Origin: Streptomyces sp. NBC_01431
GTDB taxonomy: Bacteria; Actinomycetota; Actinomycetes; Streptomycetales; Streptomycetaceae
Assembly: GCF_036231355.1 (NCBI RefSeq)
Contig: NZ_CP109496.1
Coordinates: 3,968,001 to 4,032,000 of the forward strand
DNA length: 64,000 nt
Reading direction: 5' to 3'
The translations under genes were made by a program, and so were the position numbers. Position 1 is the stretch's first letter. The number at the start of each line of letters is the position of its first letter. The notes beneath the pieces are model-generated. The model was not told the DNA's origin. It searched no databases and was given only the letters and a program-made list of their open reading frames with translations. Of this stretch, positions 49,340-57,996 are shown in pieces.

Positions 49340-50614
49340 ATGAGCGAGAGCAAGAACTCCGGCCCTGCCATCACCTCCGGCCCCTCCCTCGACATCTCCC
49401 GGCGCAAGCTGCTCGGCACCGTCGGTGCCGCGGGCGTGGCCGGCGTGGCGTTGGGAGCGGCGGGCGGTGCGGCGGCCTATGCGGCCGTGGAAGCTCCGGA
49501 CTCGGGGACGGCGCTCACGACCGTCGGCGCCACCGAGGTGATGTTTCACGGGAAACATCAAGCGGGGATCACCACTCCGCTTCAGGCCGGCGGGCATCTG
49601 ATCGCCTTCGATCTCGCCCCGGGCGCCGGCCGCAAGGAGGCGGCCGCCCTGCTGCGGCGCTGGTCGGCGACGGCCAAGTCCCTGATGGCGGGCGAGCCGG
49701 CGGGCGGCACGGACACGGGCGTCGCCCTGGACGCGGGCCCCTGTTCGCTCTCCGTCACCTTCGGCTTCGGGCACAGCTTCTTCGACCGTACGCAGCTGAC
49801 CGACCGGCGTCCGGTCCAGCTCGACCCGCTGCCCGACTTCTCCTCCGACCAGCTCGACCCGCAGCGCTCGGGCGGCGACCTGTGGGTGCAGATCGGTGCG
49901 GACGACGCGCTGGTCGCCTTCCACGCCCTGCGCGCGATCCAGCAGGACGCGGGGTCGGCGGCGAAGGTGCGCTGGCAGATGAACGGCTTCAACCGCGCCC
50001 CGGGCGCCACCAAGAAGCCGATGACCGCCCGCAATCTGATGGGCCAGATCGACGGAACCGGCAATCCCAAGCCCTCGGACGCCGACTTCGAGCAGCGGAT
50101 CTTCGTGCCGGACACCGCGCAGCCCGCGTGGATGGCGGGCGGCTCGTATGCGGTCGTCCGCCGGATCCGGATGCTCCTGAACACCTGGGAGAAGCTGCCG
50201 CTGCCCGAGCAGGAGAAGGTGATCGGCCGCAAGAAGTCGGACGGCTCCCCTCTTTCCGGGGGCACCGAGACGACCAAGATGCAGCTCGACAAGTTCGGTC
50301 CGGACGGCAAGCTGGTCATTCCGGAGAACGCCCACGCACGGATCGCGGCTCCCGAGCAGAACGGCGGCGCGGCCATGCTGCGGCGCGCGTTCTCCTACCA
50401 CGACGGCATCGCGGCGGACGGCACGCCGGACGCCGGCCTGCTCTTCGTCTGCTGGCAGGCCGACCCACTCAAGGGCTTCGTGCCGGTGCAGCGCAAGCTC
50501 GACCGGGGCGACGCTCTGTCGGCGTTCCTGCGGCACGAGGCGAGCGGGCTGTTCGCGGTGCCGGGCGGGCCGAAGCCGGGCGAGTACGTGGGCCAGCGGC
50601 TCCTGGAGTCCTGA
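49340..50614 (+). CDS. dtpA: Tat-exported DyP-type heme peroxidase (DtpA/EfeB family)
   Basis: 424 residues. Twin-arginine signal (SRRKLLGTVGAAG, residues about 20-32). DyP fold with the distal GQIDG motif (about residue 235, catalytic Asp) and the proximal heme His in NAHARIAAP (about residue 331). EfeB-type enzymes oxidise dyes or handle heme iron. In Streptomyces lividans the equivalent enzyme DtpA, encoded beside sco and the copper chaperone, is needed for GlxA maturation and normal development. Position in this copper operon supports that assignment over an EfeUOB iron role, since no efeU or efeO is present. Confidence 0.93.
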   Translation: MSESKNSGPAITSGPSLDISRRKLLGTVGAAGVAGVALGAAGGAAAYAAVEAPDSGTALTTVGATEVMFHGKHQAGITTPLQAGGHLIAFDLAPGAGRKEAAALLRRWSATAKSLMAGEPAGGTDTGVALDAGPCSLSVTFGFGHSFFDRTQLTDRRPVQLDPLPDFSSDQLDPQRSGGDLWVQIGADDALVAFHALRAIQQDAGSAAKVRWQMNGFNRAPGATKKPMTARNLMGQIDGTGNPKPSDADFEQRIFVPDTAQPAWMAGGSYAVVRRIRMLLNTWEKLPLPEQEKVIGRKKSDGSPLSGGTETTKMQLDKFGPDGKLVIPENAHARIAAPEQNGGAAMLRRAFSYHDGIAADGTPDAGLLFVCWQADPLKGFVPVQRKLDRGDALSAFLRHEASGLFAVPGGPKPGEYVGQRLLES

Positions 50615-50621
50615 CCCGGGG

Positions 50622-50639
50622 CCGGCGGCGGGCCGCCGG
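50622..50639 (+). terminator. Hairpin after dtpA
   Basis: CCGGCGG-CGGG-CCGCCGG is a 7-bp stem starting 8 bp after the dtpA stop. There is no T-run, but it would be a typical Streptomyces terminator separating the copper operon from pheA. Confidence 0.45.
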
Positions 50640-50689
50640 TCGTGGCGACTGCTGGGTGCGGGCGACTTCGGGCCATTAGTGTGACGTGC

Positions 50690-51625
50690 ATGTCCGCCAC
50701 GCGATACACCTATCTGGGTCCCGAGGGCACGTTCACCGAGGCCGCCCTGCGCACGCTCCCCGAGGCCGCGACCCGCGAACTGGTCCCGATGGTGTCCGTG
50801 TCGGCCGCCTTGGACGCGGTGCGCCACGGAGAGGCGGCCGCCGCCCTCGTCCCCATCGAGAACTCGGTGGAGGGCGGCATCACGACCACCCTCGACGAGC
50901 TGGTCTCGGGCGAGCCGCTGATGATCTACCGCGAGGTTCTGCTCTCCATCAAGTTCGCGCTGCTCGTCCGCCCGGGGACCACGCTTGCGGACATCAAAAC
51001 GGTCACCGCGCACCCGGCGGCCCAGCCGCAGGTGCGCAACTGGCTGAAGGCGAACCTTCCGGAGGCGCTGTGGGAGTCGTCCGCCTCCAATGCCGACGGC
51101 GCCCGCCTGGTCCAGGAAGGGCGGTACGACGCCGCGTTCGCGGGTGAGTTCGCGGCCGCGACGTACGGCCTTGAGCCGCTGATCACCGACATCCACGACG
51201 CGGTCAACGCGCAGACCCGGTTCGTGCTCGTCGGCCGCCCCGCCCGGCCCGCGGCGCCGACCGGCGCGGACAAGACCTCGGTGGTCATCTGGCAGCGCGA
51301 GGACCATCCCGGTGCCCTGCTCGAACTGCTCCAGGAGTTCGCGGTGCGCGGGGTCAACCTGATGCTGCTCCAGTCCCGGCCGACCGGTCAGGGCATCGGC
51401 AACTACTGCTTCGCCATCGACGCCGAGGGCCACGTCGCGGAGCGCCGGGTGGGCGAGGCGCTGATGGGGCTGCGGCGGATCTGCCCGGAGGTGCGCTTCC
51501 TCGGCTCGTATCCGCGGGCGGAGGTGACGCTCGACGACGTACGGGCGCTGCGGGCCGGAATCTCGGACGTGGAGTTCGTGGAGGCGGCGGAGTGGCTGGC
51601 GCGCTGTCAGGACGGCAGGCCGTAG
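50690..51625 (+). CDS. pheA: Prephenate dehydratase
   Basis: 311 residues from ATG 50690. The PDT catalytic domain (about 1-185) begins YTYLGPEGTFTEAALR and has VPIENSVEGGITTTLDEL and the catalytic NAQTRFVLVG (TRF). A C-terminal ACT domain (about 200-280, HPGALLELLQEFAVRGVNL) binds phenylalanine. It converts prephenate to phenylpyruvate in Phe biosynthesis and should be feedback-inhibited by Phe. No ribosome site is visible. A TAGTGT -10-like box at 50677-50682 places transcription start close to the ATG, so a leaderless mRNA is possible. Confidence 0.96.
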   Translation: MSATRYTYLGPEGTFTEAALRTLPEAATRELVPMVSVSAALDAVRHGEAAAALVPIENSVEGGITTTLDELVSGEPLMIYREVLLSIKFALLVRPGTTLADIKTVTAHPAAQPQVRNWLKANLPEALWESSASNADGARLVQEGRYDAAFAGEFAAATYGLEPLITDIHDAVNAQTRFVLVGRPARPAAPTGADKTSVVIWQREDHPGALLELLQEFAVRGVNLMLLQSRPTGQGIGNYCFAIDAEGHVAERRVGEALMGLRRICPEVRFLGSYPRAEVTLDDVRALRAGISDVEFVEAAEWLARCQDGRP

Positions 51626-52179
51626 GGCTGTGCCGGGTCAGGCGGTCCTACCTGCTGATTTTCGTTGTCCACAAACTTATCCACAGGCTTGCTTCTCGAC
51701 CTGTGGGTAAGTCGACAACACAACCGGACACAGTCGACAAATCCCTGTAGTGACGACAGAACAGTCCACAGGGCAGCAGGGCCCCTCCTGTCACCTCAAT
51801 TCCATTGATCAACTCTTTAGAGCGAGTAATTCCCACCCGAATGAGTGTGTGGAACGGGTTTGAGAGGGGAAACCTGACGCCCGCATGCGGCTTTCGGAAC
51901 GATCTCTTCCGCAGTCCACAGATCTCCCGCACAGCCTGTGGATAAGTTTTCCCGGACGCGCGCCTCTGTGGACAAGTCCCGGGCGCGGCAGGGCAGTCGG
52001 TCAACCGACGTCCATAAAGCGCCCCTTTCCGGGGAATGGCATCGATTTCCTTGACGCGCGCCCGGGAATTTCATTGCCAGATTCCCTAATTCGGTCAATT
52101 GGGACAAAGCGTCACGCGGGTGAGGCGCACCGGGGATATCGGGTGGGGGGCGGGGAGTCCGCACCGGTAGCCTGGAGGG
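51626..52179. promoter_or_regulatory. 554-bp gene-free region with a DnaA-box cluster
   Basis: DnaA-box-like 9-mers: TTGTCCACA at 51665-51673 (+), TTATCCACA at 51677-51685 (+), TTACCCACA at 51702-51710 (-), CAGTCCACA at 51762-51770 (+) and 51912-51920 (+), TTATCCACA at 51937-51945 (-), TTGTCCACA at 51967-51975 (-), and a weak CGTTCCACA at 51848-51856 (-). Four are perfect consensus boxes. The region is less GC-rich than its flanks. There is no dnaA, dnaN or rpmH nearby, so it is not the annotated type of oriC. It may bind DnaA to titrate it or to influence pheA/serS transcription. Confidence 0.8.
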
Positions 52180-53469
52180 GTGATTGACCTTCGCCTGCTC
52201 CGTGAGGACCCCGACCGTGTTCGCGCCTCCCAGCGCGCCCGTGGAGAGGACGTCGCCCTCGTCGACGCCCTGCTCTCCGCCGACGAGCTGCGCAGGTCCT
52301 CGGGCCTCCGCTTCGACGAGCTGCGCTCCGAGCAGAAGTCGCTCGGCAAGCTCATCCCCAAGGCCACGCCGGACGAGCGCGCCGAGCTCCTGAAGCGGGC
52401 CGAGCAGCTCAAGACGGACGTCAAGGCCGCCGAGGCCGCGCAGAACGAGGCCGACGAGCAGGCCAAGCACCTGCTCCTGAAGCTCGGCAACATCGTCCAC
52501 TCGGACGTCCCGGTCGGCGGCGAGGAGGACTTCGTCATCCTGGAGACGCACGGCACCATCCGCGACTTCGGCGCCGAGGGCTTCGAGCCCAGGGACCACC
52601 TGGAGCTCGGCGAGGCGCTGGGCGCCATCGACGTCGAGCGCGGCGCCAAGGTGTCGGGCTCGCGCTTCTACTACCTGACGGGTGTCGGCGCGCTCCTGGA
52701 GCTCGCCCTCGTCAACGCGGCGATCGCGCAGGCCACCGAGGCCGGCTTCATCCCGATGCTCACTCCCGCGCTGGTCCGCCCGCGCGCCATGGAGGGCACC
52801 GGCTTCCTCGGCCAGGCCGCCGAGAACGTGTACCACCTGGAGAAGGACGACTACTACCTGGTCGGCACCTCCGAGGTCCCGCTCGCGGCGTACCACATGG
52901 ACGAGATCATCGACGCCGACAAGCTTCCGCTGCGCTACGCCGGCTTCTCGCCGTGCTTCCGCCGTGAGGCCGGCACCTACGGCAAGGACACCCGGGGCAT
53001 CTTCCGGGTGCACCAGTTCGACAAGGTCGAGATGTTCTCCTACGTCCACCCGGACGAGGCGGAGAGCGAGCACAAGCGGCTCCTGGACTGGGAGAAGCAG
53101 TGGCTGACCGCTCTTGAACTGCCCTTCCAGGTCATCGACGTCGCCACCGGCGACCTCGGCGCCTCCGCCTCACGCAAGTTCGACTGCGAGGCGTGGATCC
53201 CGACCCAGGGCAAGTACCGCGAGCTGACCTCGGCGTCCAACTGCGACGGATTCCAGGCCCGGCGCCTGTCGATCCGCATGCGCGACACCGCCGACGGCAA
53301 GAGCAAGGTCCAGCCGCTGTCGACGCTGAACGGCACGCTGTGCGCGGTCCCGCGCACCATCGTGGCGATCCTGGAGAACCACCAGCAGCCCGACGGTTCG
53401 GTCCGGGTCCCGGCCGTGCTCCGCCCCTACTTGGGCGGCCGTGAGGTCCTGGAGCCGATCTCCAAGTGA
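52180..53469 (+). CDS. serS: Seryl-tRNA synthetase
   Basis: 429 residues from GTG 52180. An N-terminal long coiled-coil arm (about 28-105, rich in Glu/Lys/Ala) binds the long variable arm of tRNA-Ser. The class II core has motif 2 FRREAGTYGKDTRGIFRVHQ and motif 3 LNGTLCAVPRTIVAILENHQ. It charges tRNA-Ser, including the two Ser tRNAs in this window. TAGCCT (52168-52173) sits 6 bp before the GTG, so the transcript may be leaderless; GGAGG at 52174-52178 is too close to act as a normal ribosome site. The 3' end overlaps the next gene by 4 bp. Confidence 0.98.
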   Translation: MIDLRLLREDPDRVRASQRARGEDVALVDALLSADELRRSSGLRFDELRSEQKSLGKLIPKATPDERAELLKRAEQLKTDVKAAEAAQNEADEQAKHLLLKLGNIVHSDVPVGGEEDFVILETHGTIRDFGAEGFEPRDHLELGEALGAIDVERGAKVSGSRFYYLTGVGALLELALVNAAIAQATEAGFIPMLTPALVRPRAMEGTGFLGQAAENVYHLEKDDYYLVGTSEVPLAAYHMDEIIDADKLPLRYAGFSPCFRREAGTYGKDTRGIFRVHQFDKVEMFSYVHPDEAESEHKRLLDWEKQWLTALELPFQVIDVATGDLGASASRKFDCEAWIPTQGKYRELTSASNCDGFQARRLSIRMRDTADGKSKVQPLSTLNGTLCAVPRTIVAILENHQQPDGSVRVPAVLRPYLGGREVLEPISK

Positions 53470-54287
53470 GCACCGCTGTGGGGCGCCCGTTCCCGTACAA
53501 GCTGATCGCGACCGATCTGGACGGGACGCTGCTGCGCTCCGACGAGTCGGTCTCGCAGCGCACGCGCGACGCGCTCGCCGCCGCGACCGCGGCGGGCGCC
53601 GCGCACATCGTGGTGACCGGCCGGGCGGTGCCCTGGACCCGGCACATCCTCGACGACCTCGGCTACGAGGGGCTCGCGGTGTGCGGGCAGGGCGCGCAGG
53701 TCTACCACGCGGGCGAGCACCGGCTGCTGACGTCGGTGACGCTGGACCGCCAGCTCGCCGGACTGGCCCTGTCCAAGATCGAGGCGGAGATCGGCCCGCT
53801 GGCGCTCGCCGCGAGCCGCGACGGCATCGACGGCGAGGTCCTGGTCGGCCCCGGCTACCGGGTGCAGGAGGGGCCGCTGCCGGTCCTGCACGTCGAGGAC
53901 CCCGCCGAGCTGTGGTCGGCCCCGCTGAACAAGGTGTACGTCCAGCACCCCGGGTACGACGACGACGCGCTGGCGGAGATCGCGCGGCAGGTGGTCGGCA
54001 GCCTGGTGGACGTGGTCATGGCGGGCGCGGGCGTCGTGGAGCTGCTGCCGCTGGGGCTCAGCAAGGCGACGGGCCTCTCCCTCGCCGCGCGCCGACTCGG
54101 CTGCAAGGCGCGGGACACGATCGCGTTCGGGGACATGCCCAACGACATCCCGATGTTCGGCTGGGCCGAGCACGGCGTAGCGATGGCCAACGCCCACGAC
54201 GAACTGAAGGCCGTGGCCCACGAGATCACCGCGTCGAACGAGGACGACGGGATCGCCGTGGTGCTGGAGCAGTTGCTCCAGCAGTGA
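53466..54287 (+). CDS. Cof-type HAD-superfamily phosphatase
   Basis: 273 residues from GTG 53466, overlapping the serS stop (GTGA). HAD motif I is ATDLDGTLLRSD (nucleophile Asp), motif II VVTGR, motif III Lys in LGLSKATGLSLAARRLG, and motif IV FGDMPNDIPMF. The large C2-type cap lies at about 90-190. Cof/YbiV-like enzymes dephosphorylate sugar phosphates, FMN or PLP with broad specificity. Co-translation with serS is suggested by the overlap. Confidence 0.93.
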   Translation: MSTAVGRPFPYKLIATDLDGTLLRSDESVSQRTRDALAAATAAGAAHIVVTGRAVPWTRHILDDLGYEGLAVCGQGAQVYHAGEHRLLTSVTLDRQLAGLALSKIEAEIGPLALAASRDGIDGEVLVGPGYRVQEGPLPVLHVEDPAELWSAPLNKVYVQHPGYDDDALAEIARQVVGSLVDVVMAGAGVVELLPLGLSKATGLSLAARRLGCKARDTIAFGDMPNDIPMFGWAEHGVAMANAHDELKAVAHEITASNEDDGIAVVLEQLLQQ

Positions 54288-54644
54288 GGTCCATGCCGCG
54301 AGCTTCGGCCAAGGGCGGCGTGTACGGCTCCGCACGACGCTGACCACAAGCACCGATACGCGCGACGGGGACAGTGCCGTTGGCGGGCACAGTAAGTACC
54401 GTTACGTGTAAGGGGCGTCCGCTACTGCGGGCGCCCCTTACACGTACGAGAGGGGCGGCCTCGCGCGGATGCGCGCTCGAAGCGGCCGCCCCGGCAGCCG
54501 CTCGCGAGCGGCTCGTCGGAGTCGTCGGTGCTACTCCGATGCCCGCCCCGCGCCACCCCGCCCGGAGCTCGACCGACTCGTGTGTACGGTCATCGTCGCG
54601 CTCCTCCCCGTTCCGACGGGCCGGCGCTGCCGCGTGCGGCTGCC
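54288..54644. terminator. 357-bp convergent gap with a 15-bp perfect stem and nested palindromes
   Basis: TACGTGTAAGGGGCG (54403-54417) pairs perfectly with CGCCCCTTACACGTA (54432-54446), with a small inner CCG/CGG stem in the loop. It is a strong bidirectional terminator between the Cof phosphatase and the rhomboid-like gene. Next to it, GGGGCGGCC...GGCCGCCCC (54452-54492) and the perfect 18-bp palindrome AGCCGCTCGCGAGCGGCT (54496-54513) add further structure. No gene is supported. Confidence 0.75.
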
Positions 54645-55343
54645 TCAACCACTGTGCCCCGCACGGTCGTTGGCCGCCACTGCTTTTCGCCCGGACGCTC
54701 CCTTGGGCACGCCCCTGGTCAACGGCCAGCAGGCGAAGCCGATGGCCAGCGCCGTCACATGGCCGAGGTCGGTGAACGTACCGCCGGTCGCGAGCGGGAT
54801 GCCGAAGAACCCGACCACCCCGACGAGGTACAGCCAGCGCCAGGGGTACGGCAGCCGGTACACGAGGATGCCCGCCGCCGCGGCAAGCCCATAGCTGACC
54901 CCGATGTCCACGACGTGTGACATGGCGTGCGCGAGACGCTTGGGCAGGTGCTGGTTCTGGATCGACCACAGGACGTACTCCTGGCTGATCAGGGTCGCCA
55001 CGACGTGCCCGACGACGACCGTGCACAGCCAGCGCAGGGTACCGAGCCAGCGTTCCACGTTGGCGTGCACGACCTCGAAGAGCACCAGGTAGAGCAGGAA
55101 CGAGGACGGGTTCTCGATCCAGAAGGCGCTGGTGAACAGCGACTGCACGGGGTGCTTGGTCAGCTCGTGGATGTTGCTGCTGTTGCGGTGCAGCAGGAAG
55201 CGCTCCAGCTCCCGGGTGGAGAGCTGGATGACAAGACTGGTGACGGCGATGATCAGCAACCAGATGTGTGTTCCGGGTGCGGAGCGCACCCAGGACCAGA
55301 CCGGCCGCGAGGGCTCGGTGCCGCGGTGGAGCGTGGTCGTCAT
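54645..55343 (-). CDS. Rhomboid-like membrane protein
   Basis: 232 residues with about six predicted membrane helices (THIWLLIIAVTSLVIQLST, FLLYLVLFEVVHANVERWLG, WLCTVVVGHVVATLISQEY, VSYGLAAAAGILVYRL, WLYLVGVVGFFGIPLATGG, GHVTALAIGFACWPL). The pattern matches the actinobacterial rhomboid-like family: a Ser in DIGVSYGL and a His in DLGHVTALAIG occupy the places of the rhomboid Ser-His dyad. If active it would cleave membrane proteins within the bilayer; activity is not proven. The ATG start at 55343 is clear. Confidence 0.8.
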   Translation of the reverse strand: MTTTLHRGTEPSRPVWSWVRSAPGTHIWLLIIAVTSLVIQLSTRELERFLLHRNSSNIHELTKHPVQSLFTSAFWIENPSSFLLYLVLFEVVHANVERWLGTLRWLCTVVVGHVVATLISQEYVLWSIQNQHLPKRLAHAMSHVVDIGVSYGLAAAAGILVYRLPYPWRWLYLVGVVGFFGIPLATGGTFTDLGHVTALAIGFACWPLTRGVPKGASGRKAVAANDRAGHSG

Positions 55344-55453
55344 CCCTGAATGATGGCGCGGAAGGCTGTGGGGGCAGGGCCACGCCGCGTGGGGGAGGCC
55401 GGTGGAGAGGAGTTGTAGGATGACTGGGCAACCGGGTGAATGGAGTGGACGAG

Positions 55454-56137
55454 GTGGCTCTTCGTACAGCAGGGCGGCAGTCGCTGGTGGACACGGTGGT
55501 CGATCAGCTGCGTGCCCAGCTCACCAACGGCGAGTGGGCGGTGGACGACCGCATTCCGACCGAGCACGAGCTCGCCGAGCAGCTGGGCGTCGGCCGGAAC
55601 ACGGTCCGCGAGGCGGTGCGCGTCCTCGTGCACGCCGGGCTGCTCGAATCGCGCCAGGGCAACGGCACGTTCGTACGCTCCACGGCCGACCCCGCGGCCG
55701 TACTGCGAGGCATTCGCGCGGCCGGCGCCCTTGACGTACTCGAACTCCGCGTCGCATTGGAAGCCGAAGCCGCAAGGCTCGCCGCCGAACGCCGGGACAC
55801 CAACGACATGGTGGCCCTGCGCGGGGTGCTCCAGACCCTGCGGGAGCACGGCGACCGGGCCGCCGACGCCGATATGGCGTTCCACATGGGCGTGGTGCAG
55901 GCCACGCACAACCCGGCGTTCATCGAGGTGTACCGGTTCTTCTCGGTCCAGGTGCACGAAAGCCTGATCACCGCGTTGCGCGACGACGAGATGCCGCCCA
56001 TCGACCTCAACACGCATGAGGCGCTGGTCGACGCGATCGAGAGCGGCGACCCGGCGGCCGCCGAAGCCGCGGTACGCGAACTGCTGCGACAACCGCTGGA
56101 AGCGGTGCGCGCGGTGGTGGGCCGTCCCATCGGCTGA
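55454..56137 (+). CDS. FadR-type GntR-family transcriptional regulator
   Basis: 227 residues from GTG 55454 (GGAG 9 bases upstream); GTG 55436 is an in-frame alternative. The winged helix-turn-helix lies at about 5-75 (LVDTVVDQLRAQLTNGEW, LPTEHEL-like IPTEHELAEQLGVGRNTVREAVRVL), with an all-helical FCD ligand domain at about 85-215 (ELRVALEAEAARLAAER, FHMGVVQATHNPAF). FCD regulators respond to small organic acids. A TAGGAT -10-like box lies at 55416-55421. It is followed by a CynX/NimT-type transporter, which is its likely target. Confidence 0.92.
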   Translation: MALRTAGRQSLVDTVVDQLRAQLTNGEWAVDDRIPTEHELAEQLGVGRNTVREAVRVLVHAGLLESRQGNGTFVRSTADPAAVLRGIRAAGALDVLELRVALEAEAARLAAERRDTNDMVALRGVLQTLREHGDRAADADMAFHMGVVQATHNPAFIEVYRFFSVQVHESLITALRDDEMPPIDLNTHEALVDAIESGDPAAAEAAVRELLRQPLEAVRAVVGRPIG

Positions 56138-56439
56138 CACTTCCACCGCGGGGCTCCGGCCGACGGGCGGACGAGGGTGCGGATGAGGGCCCATGGCGAA
56201 GGCGGACGAGGGCTGGTCATGGGCGCCGTACGCCATCCGGTGACGAGGGCCTGGCGAAGGCGGACGAGGGGTCGCCACGGGCGCGCCGTACGTCATCCCG
56301 AACCCGACCTCTTGCCTGCCGGTCCGCCCAGGCCTCCTGTCCTGCCGTCCGTCCCGATTTTGCGTCTCCCCCTTCTCCCCTTCTCCCCGTCTGCCGTCTT
56401 CCCGTCTGCCGTCTTCCCGTCTCCCTGCCTTCGAGAGAG
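56138..56439. other. 302-bp gap with direct repeats and a pyrimidine tract
   Basis: TGGCGAAGGCGGACGAGGG occurs at 56194 and 56252, within a 58-bp imperfect duplication. Near the transporter start, a C/T-rich tract contains CCCGTCTGCCGTCTT twice in tandem (about 56387-56416). No gene is supported. The GntR regulator's binding site is expected here but was not identified. Confidence 0.5.
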
Positions 56440-57720
56440 GTGCTTGCTTTGTCACGCCCGGATGCTGACCAACTGCTGTTGCCGGACGCCGAGGCCGATG
56501 TGCGGCCCTCGTCCCAGGGCGTCGCCGCGCGGCGGGCGCTGCTCGCGCATCCGGTGGTGCTGCTGGTCGGGATCGTGCTGGCGTCGGTGAACATGCGGGC
56601 GGCGCTGGCGAGCGTGTCGCCGCTCGTGAGCGAGATCAGCCAGTCGTTCGGCCTGTCGTCGACTGCGAGCAGCCTGGTGACCTCGGTGCCGGTGCTGTTC
56701 CTGGGGCTCGGCGCGCTGGTGGCGCCCTGGCTGGCGCGCCGCTTCGGCAGCGAACCGGTGCTGCTGTTCGCGCTGCTGCTCCTGGCTGGCGGCATCCTGG
56801 TCCGGGTGGTGCACTCGACGGCGGCCCTGTACGGCGGCGGAGTGCTGGTGGGAACGGCGATAGCCCTGCTCAACGTGCTGATGCCCGGCCTGATCAAGCG
56901 CGACTTCCCGGACAAGGCAGCGTCGATGACGTCGGTCTACACCGGCGCGATGATCGCGGGCGCGACGGTCGTGGCCGCCTGCTCGGTGCCGCTGGAAAAA
57001 GCGTTCGGCGGCAGCTGGGAGGCTTCACTCGCGGTGTGGTCGCTGCTCGCGGTCCTCGCGGCGGTGGCGTGGCTGCCGCAGGTACTGATCGCGCGCGGCC
57101 GTACGGGCCATGAGGTACGCAGCGCGGCCTCCGCGGGGTCCGGTGAAGGGAAGAGCGTGTGGCGCTCGGCCCTGGCCTGGCAGGTGACGCTCTTCATGGG
57201 CCTGCAGTCGCTCTGGTCGTACGTGCTCATCGCCTGGATGCCGACGATCTTCACGGACCACGGCATGAGTCGCTCCACAGCCGGTGTGATCTTCGCCTTC
57301 AACAATCTGATCCAGGTGGCCGGTGCGTTCGGCGTGCCGCTCCTGGCCGGGCGGATGCGCAACCAGCGTCCGCTGATCGTTCTGGTCACCTCGCTGGTCG
57401 CGGCCGGATACGCGGGCCTGATGATCGCCCCGGTGAGCGGCGCCTGGCTGTGGGCGGCGGTCCTCGGAGTCGGCCAGGGGGGCGCGGTGGGCCTGGCCCT
57501 GACGCTGATCGTGCTGCGCTCCGGTGACGCCCGCACGGCGGCCCGGCTGTCGGGCATGGCCCAGACGGTCGGCTATCTGCTGGCGGCCGCCGGTCCCCTC
57601 GCCGCGGGCGCGGTCCACCAGGCGACGGGCGGCTGGACCGTGCCGATCGCGTTGGTTCTCGGCGTGTGCGCGACGGCACTGACGGTGGGTCTGTTTGCGG
57701 CCCGGGACCGGACGGTGTGA
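56440..57720 (+). CDS. CynX/NimT-family MFS transporter
   Basis: 426 residues, about 12 membrane helices. Family landmarks are LVGIVLASVNMRAALASVSP in helix 1, LVAPWLARRFG (motif A-like) and NVLMPGLIKRDFPDKAASMTSVYTGAM. CynX and NimT export cyanate- or nitroimidazole-like small compounds, and the substrate here is unknown. The start is either GTG 56440 or TTG 56449, the latter better spaced from GAGAGAGG. Its position after a FadR-type regulator suggests induction by a small organic ligand. Confidence 0.9.
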   Translation: MLALSRPDADQLLLPDAEADVRPSSQGVAARRALLAHPVVLLVGIVLASVNMRAALASVSPLVSEISQSFGLSSTASSLVTSVPVLFLGLGALVAPWLARRFGSEPVLLFALLLLAGGILVRVVHSTAALYGGGVLVGTAIALLNVLMPGLIKRDFPDKAASMTSVYTGAMIAGATVVAACSVPLEKAFGGSWEASLAVWSLLAVLAAVAWLPQVLIARGRTGHEVRSAASAGSGEGKSVWRSALAWQVTLFMGLQSLWSYVLIAWMPTIFTDHGMSRSTAGVIFAFNNLIQVAGAFGVPLLAGRMRNQRPLIVLVTSLVAAGYAGLMIAPVSGAWLWAAVLGVGQGGAVGLALTLIVLRSGDARTAARLSGMAQTVGYLLAAAGPLAAGAVHQATGGWTVPIALVLGVCATALTVGLFAARDRTV

Positions 57721-57996
57721 CCGTCTGACCTGCCCGGCCGCCGCCGACACCGCGGAGGGCGTTCCAACACCTGTTCCCCGGATGCGCGACTTGTGCCACA
57801 GTCCGCTCGTTGTCAACGTGCGTGGAGGCAAATGGAGTTGGTGGCGTCGTACCTTTCGTGAATTCGGGGATTGCCGGTCGCAGTACGAGAACCGGTCATT
57901 GAGTCAGTGGCGTAGATGAGCGGACCTCCACCCCCTGTGGCCCGGGGATAGGGCGTCCCGCTCATGCACCAACGACCATGAACGGAAGGCCCAACC

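Noticed and set aside
49340..50614. efeUOB iron-uptake operon
   Set aside because: The DyP peroxidase is preceded by copper genes and no efeU or efeO is present.
47328..51433. Long minus-strand open frames opposite copCD, dtpA and pheA
   Set aside because: High-GC antisense shadows; the plus strand encodes conserved enzymes with intact motifs.
51626..52179. Chromosomal origin oriC
   Set aside because: DnaA boxes are too few and neighbours are pheA/serS rather than dnaA/dnaN/rpmH; kept only as an extra DnaA-box cluster.
51817..53073. 418-codon minus-strand frame covering the DnaA-box region and serS
   Set aside because: Antisense to serS; no family motif and no ribosome site.
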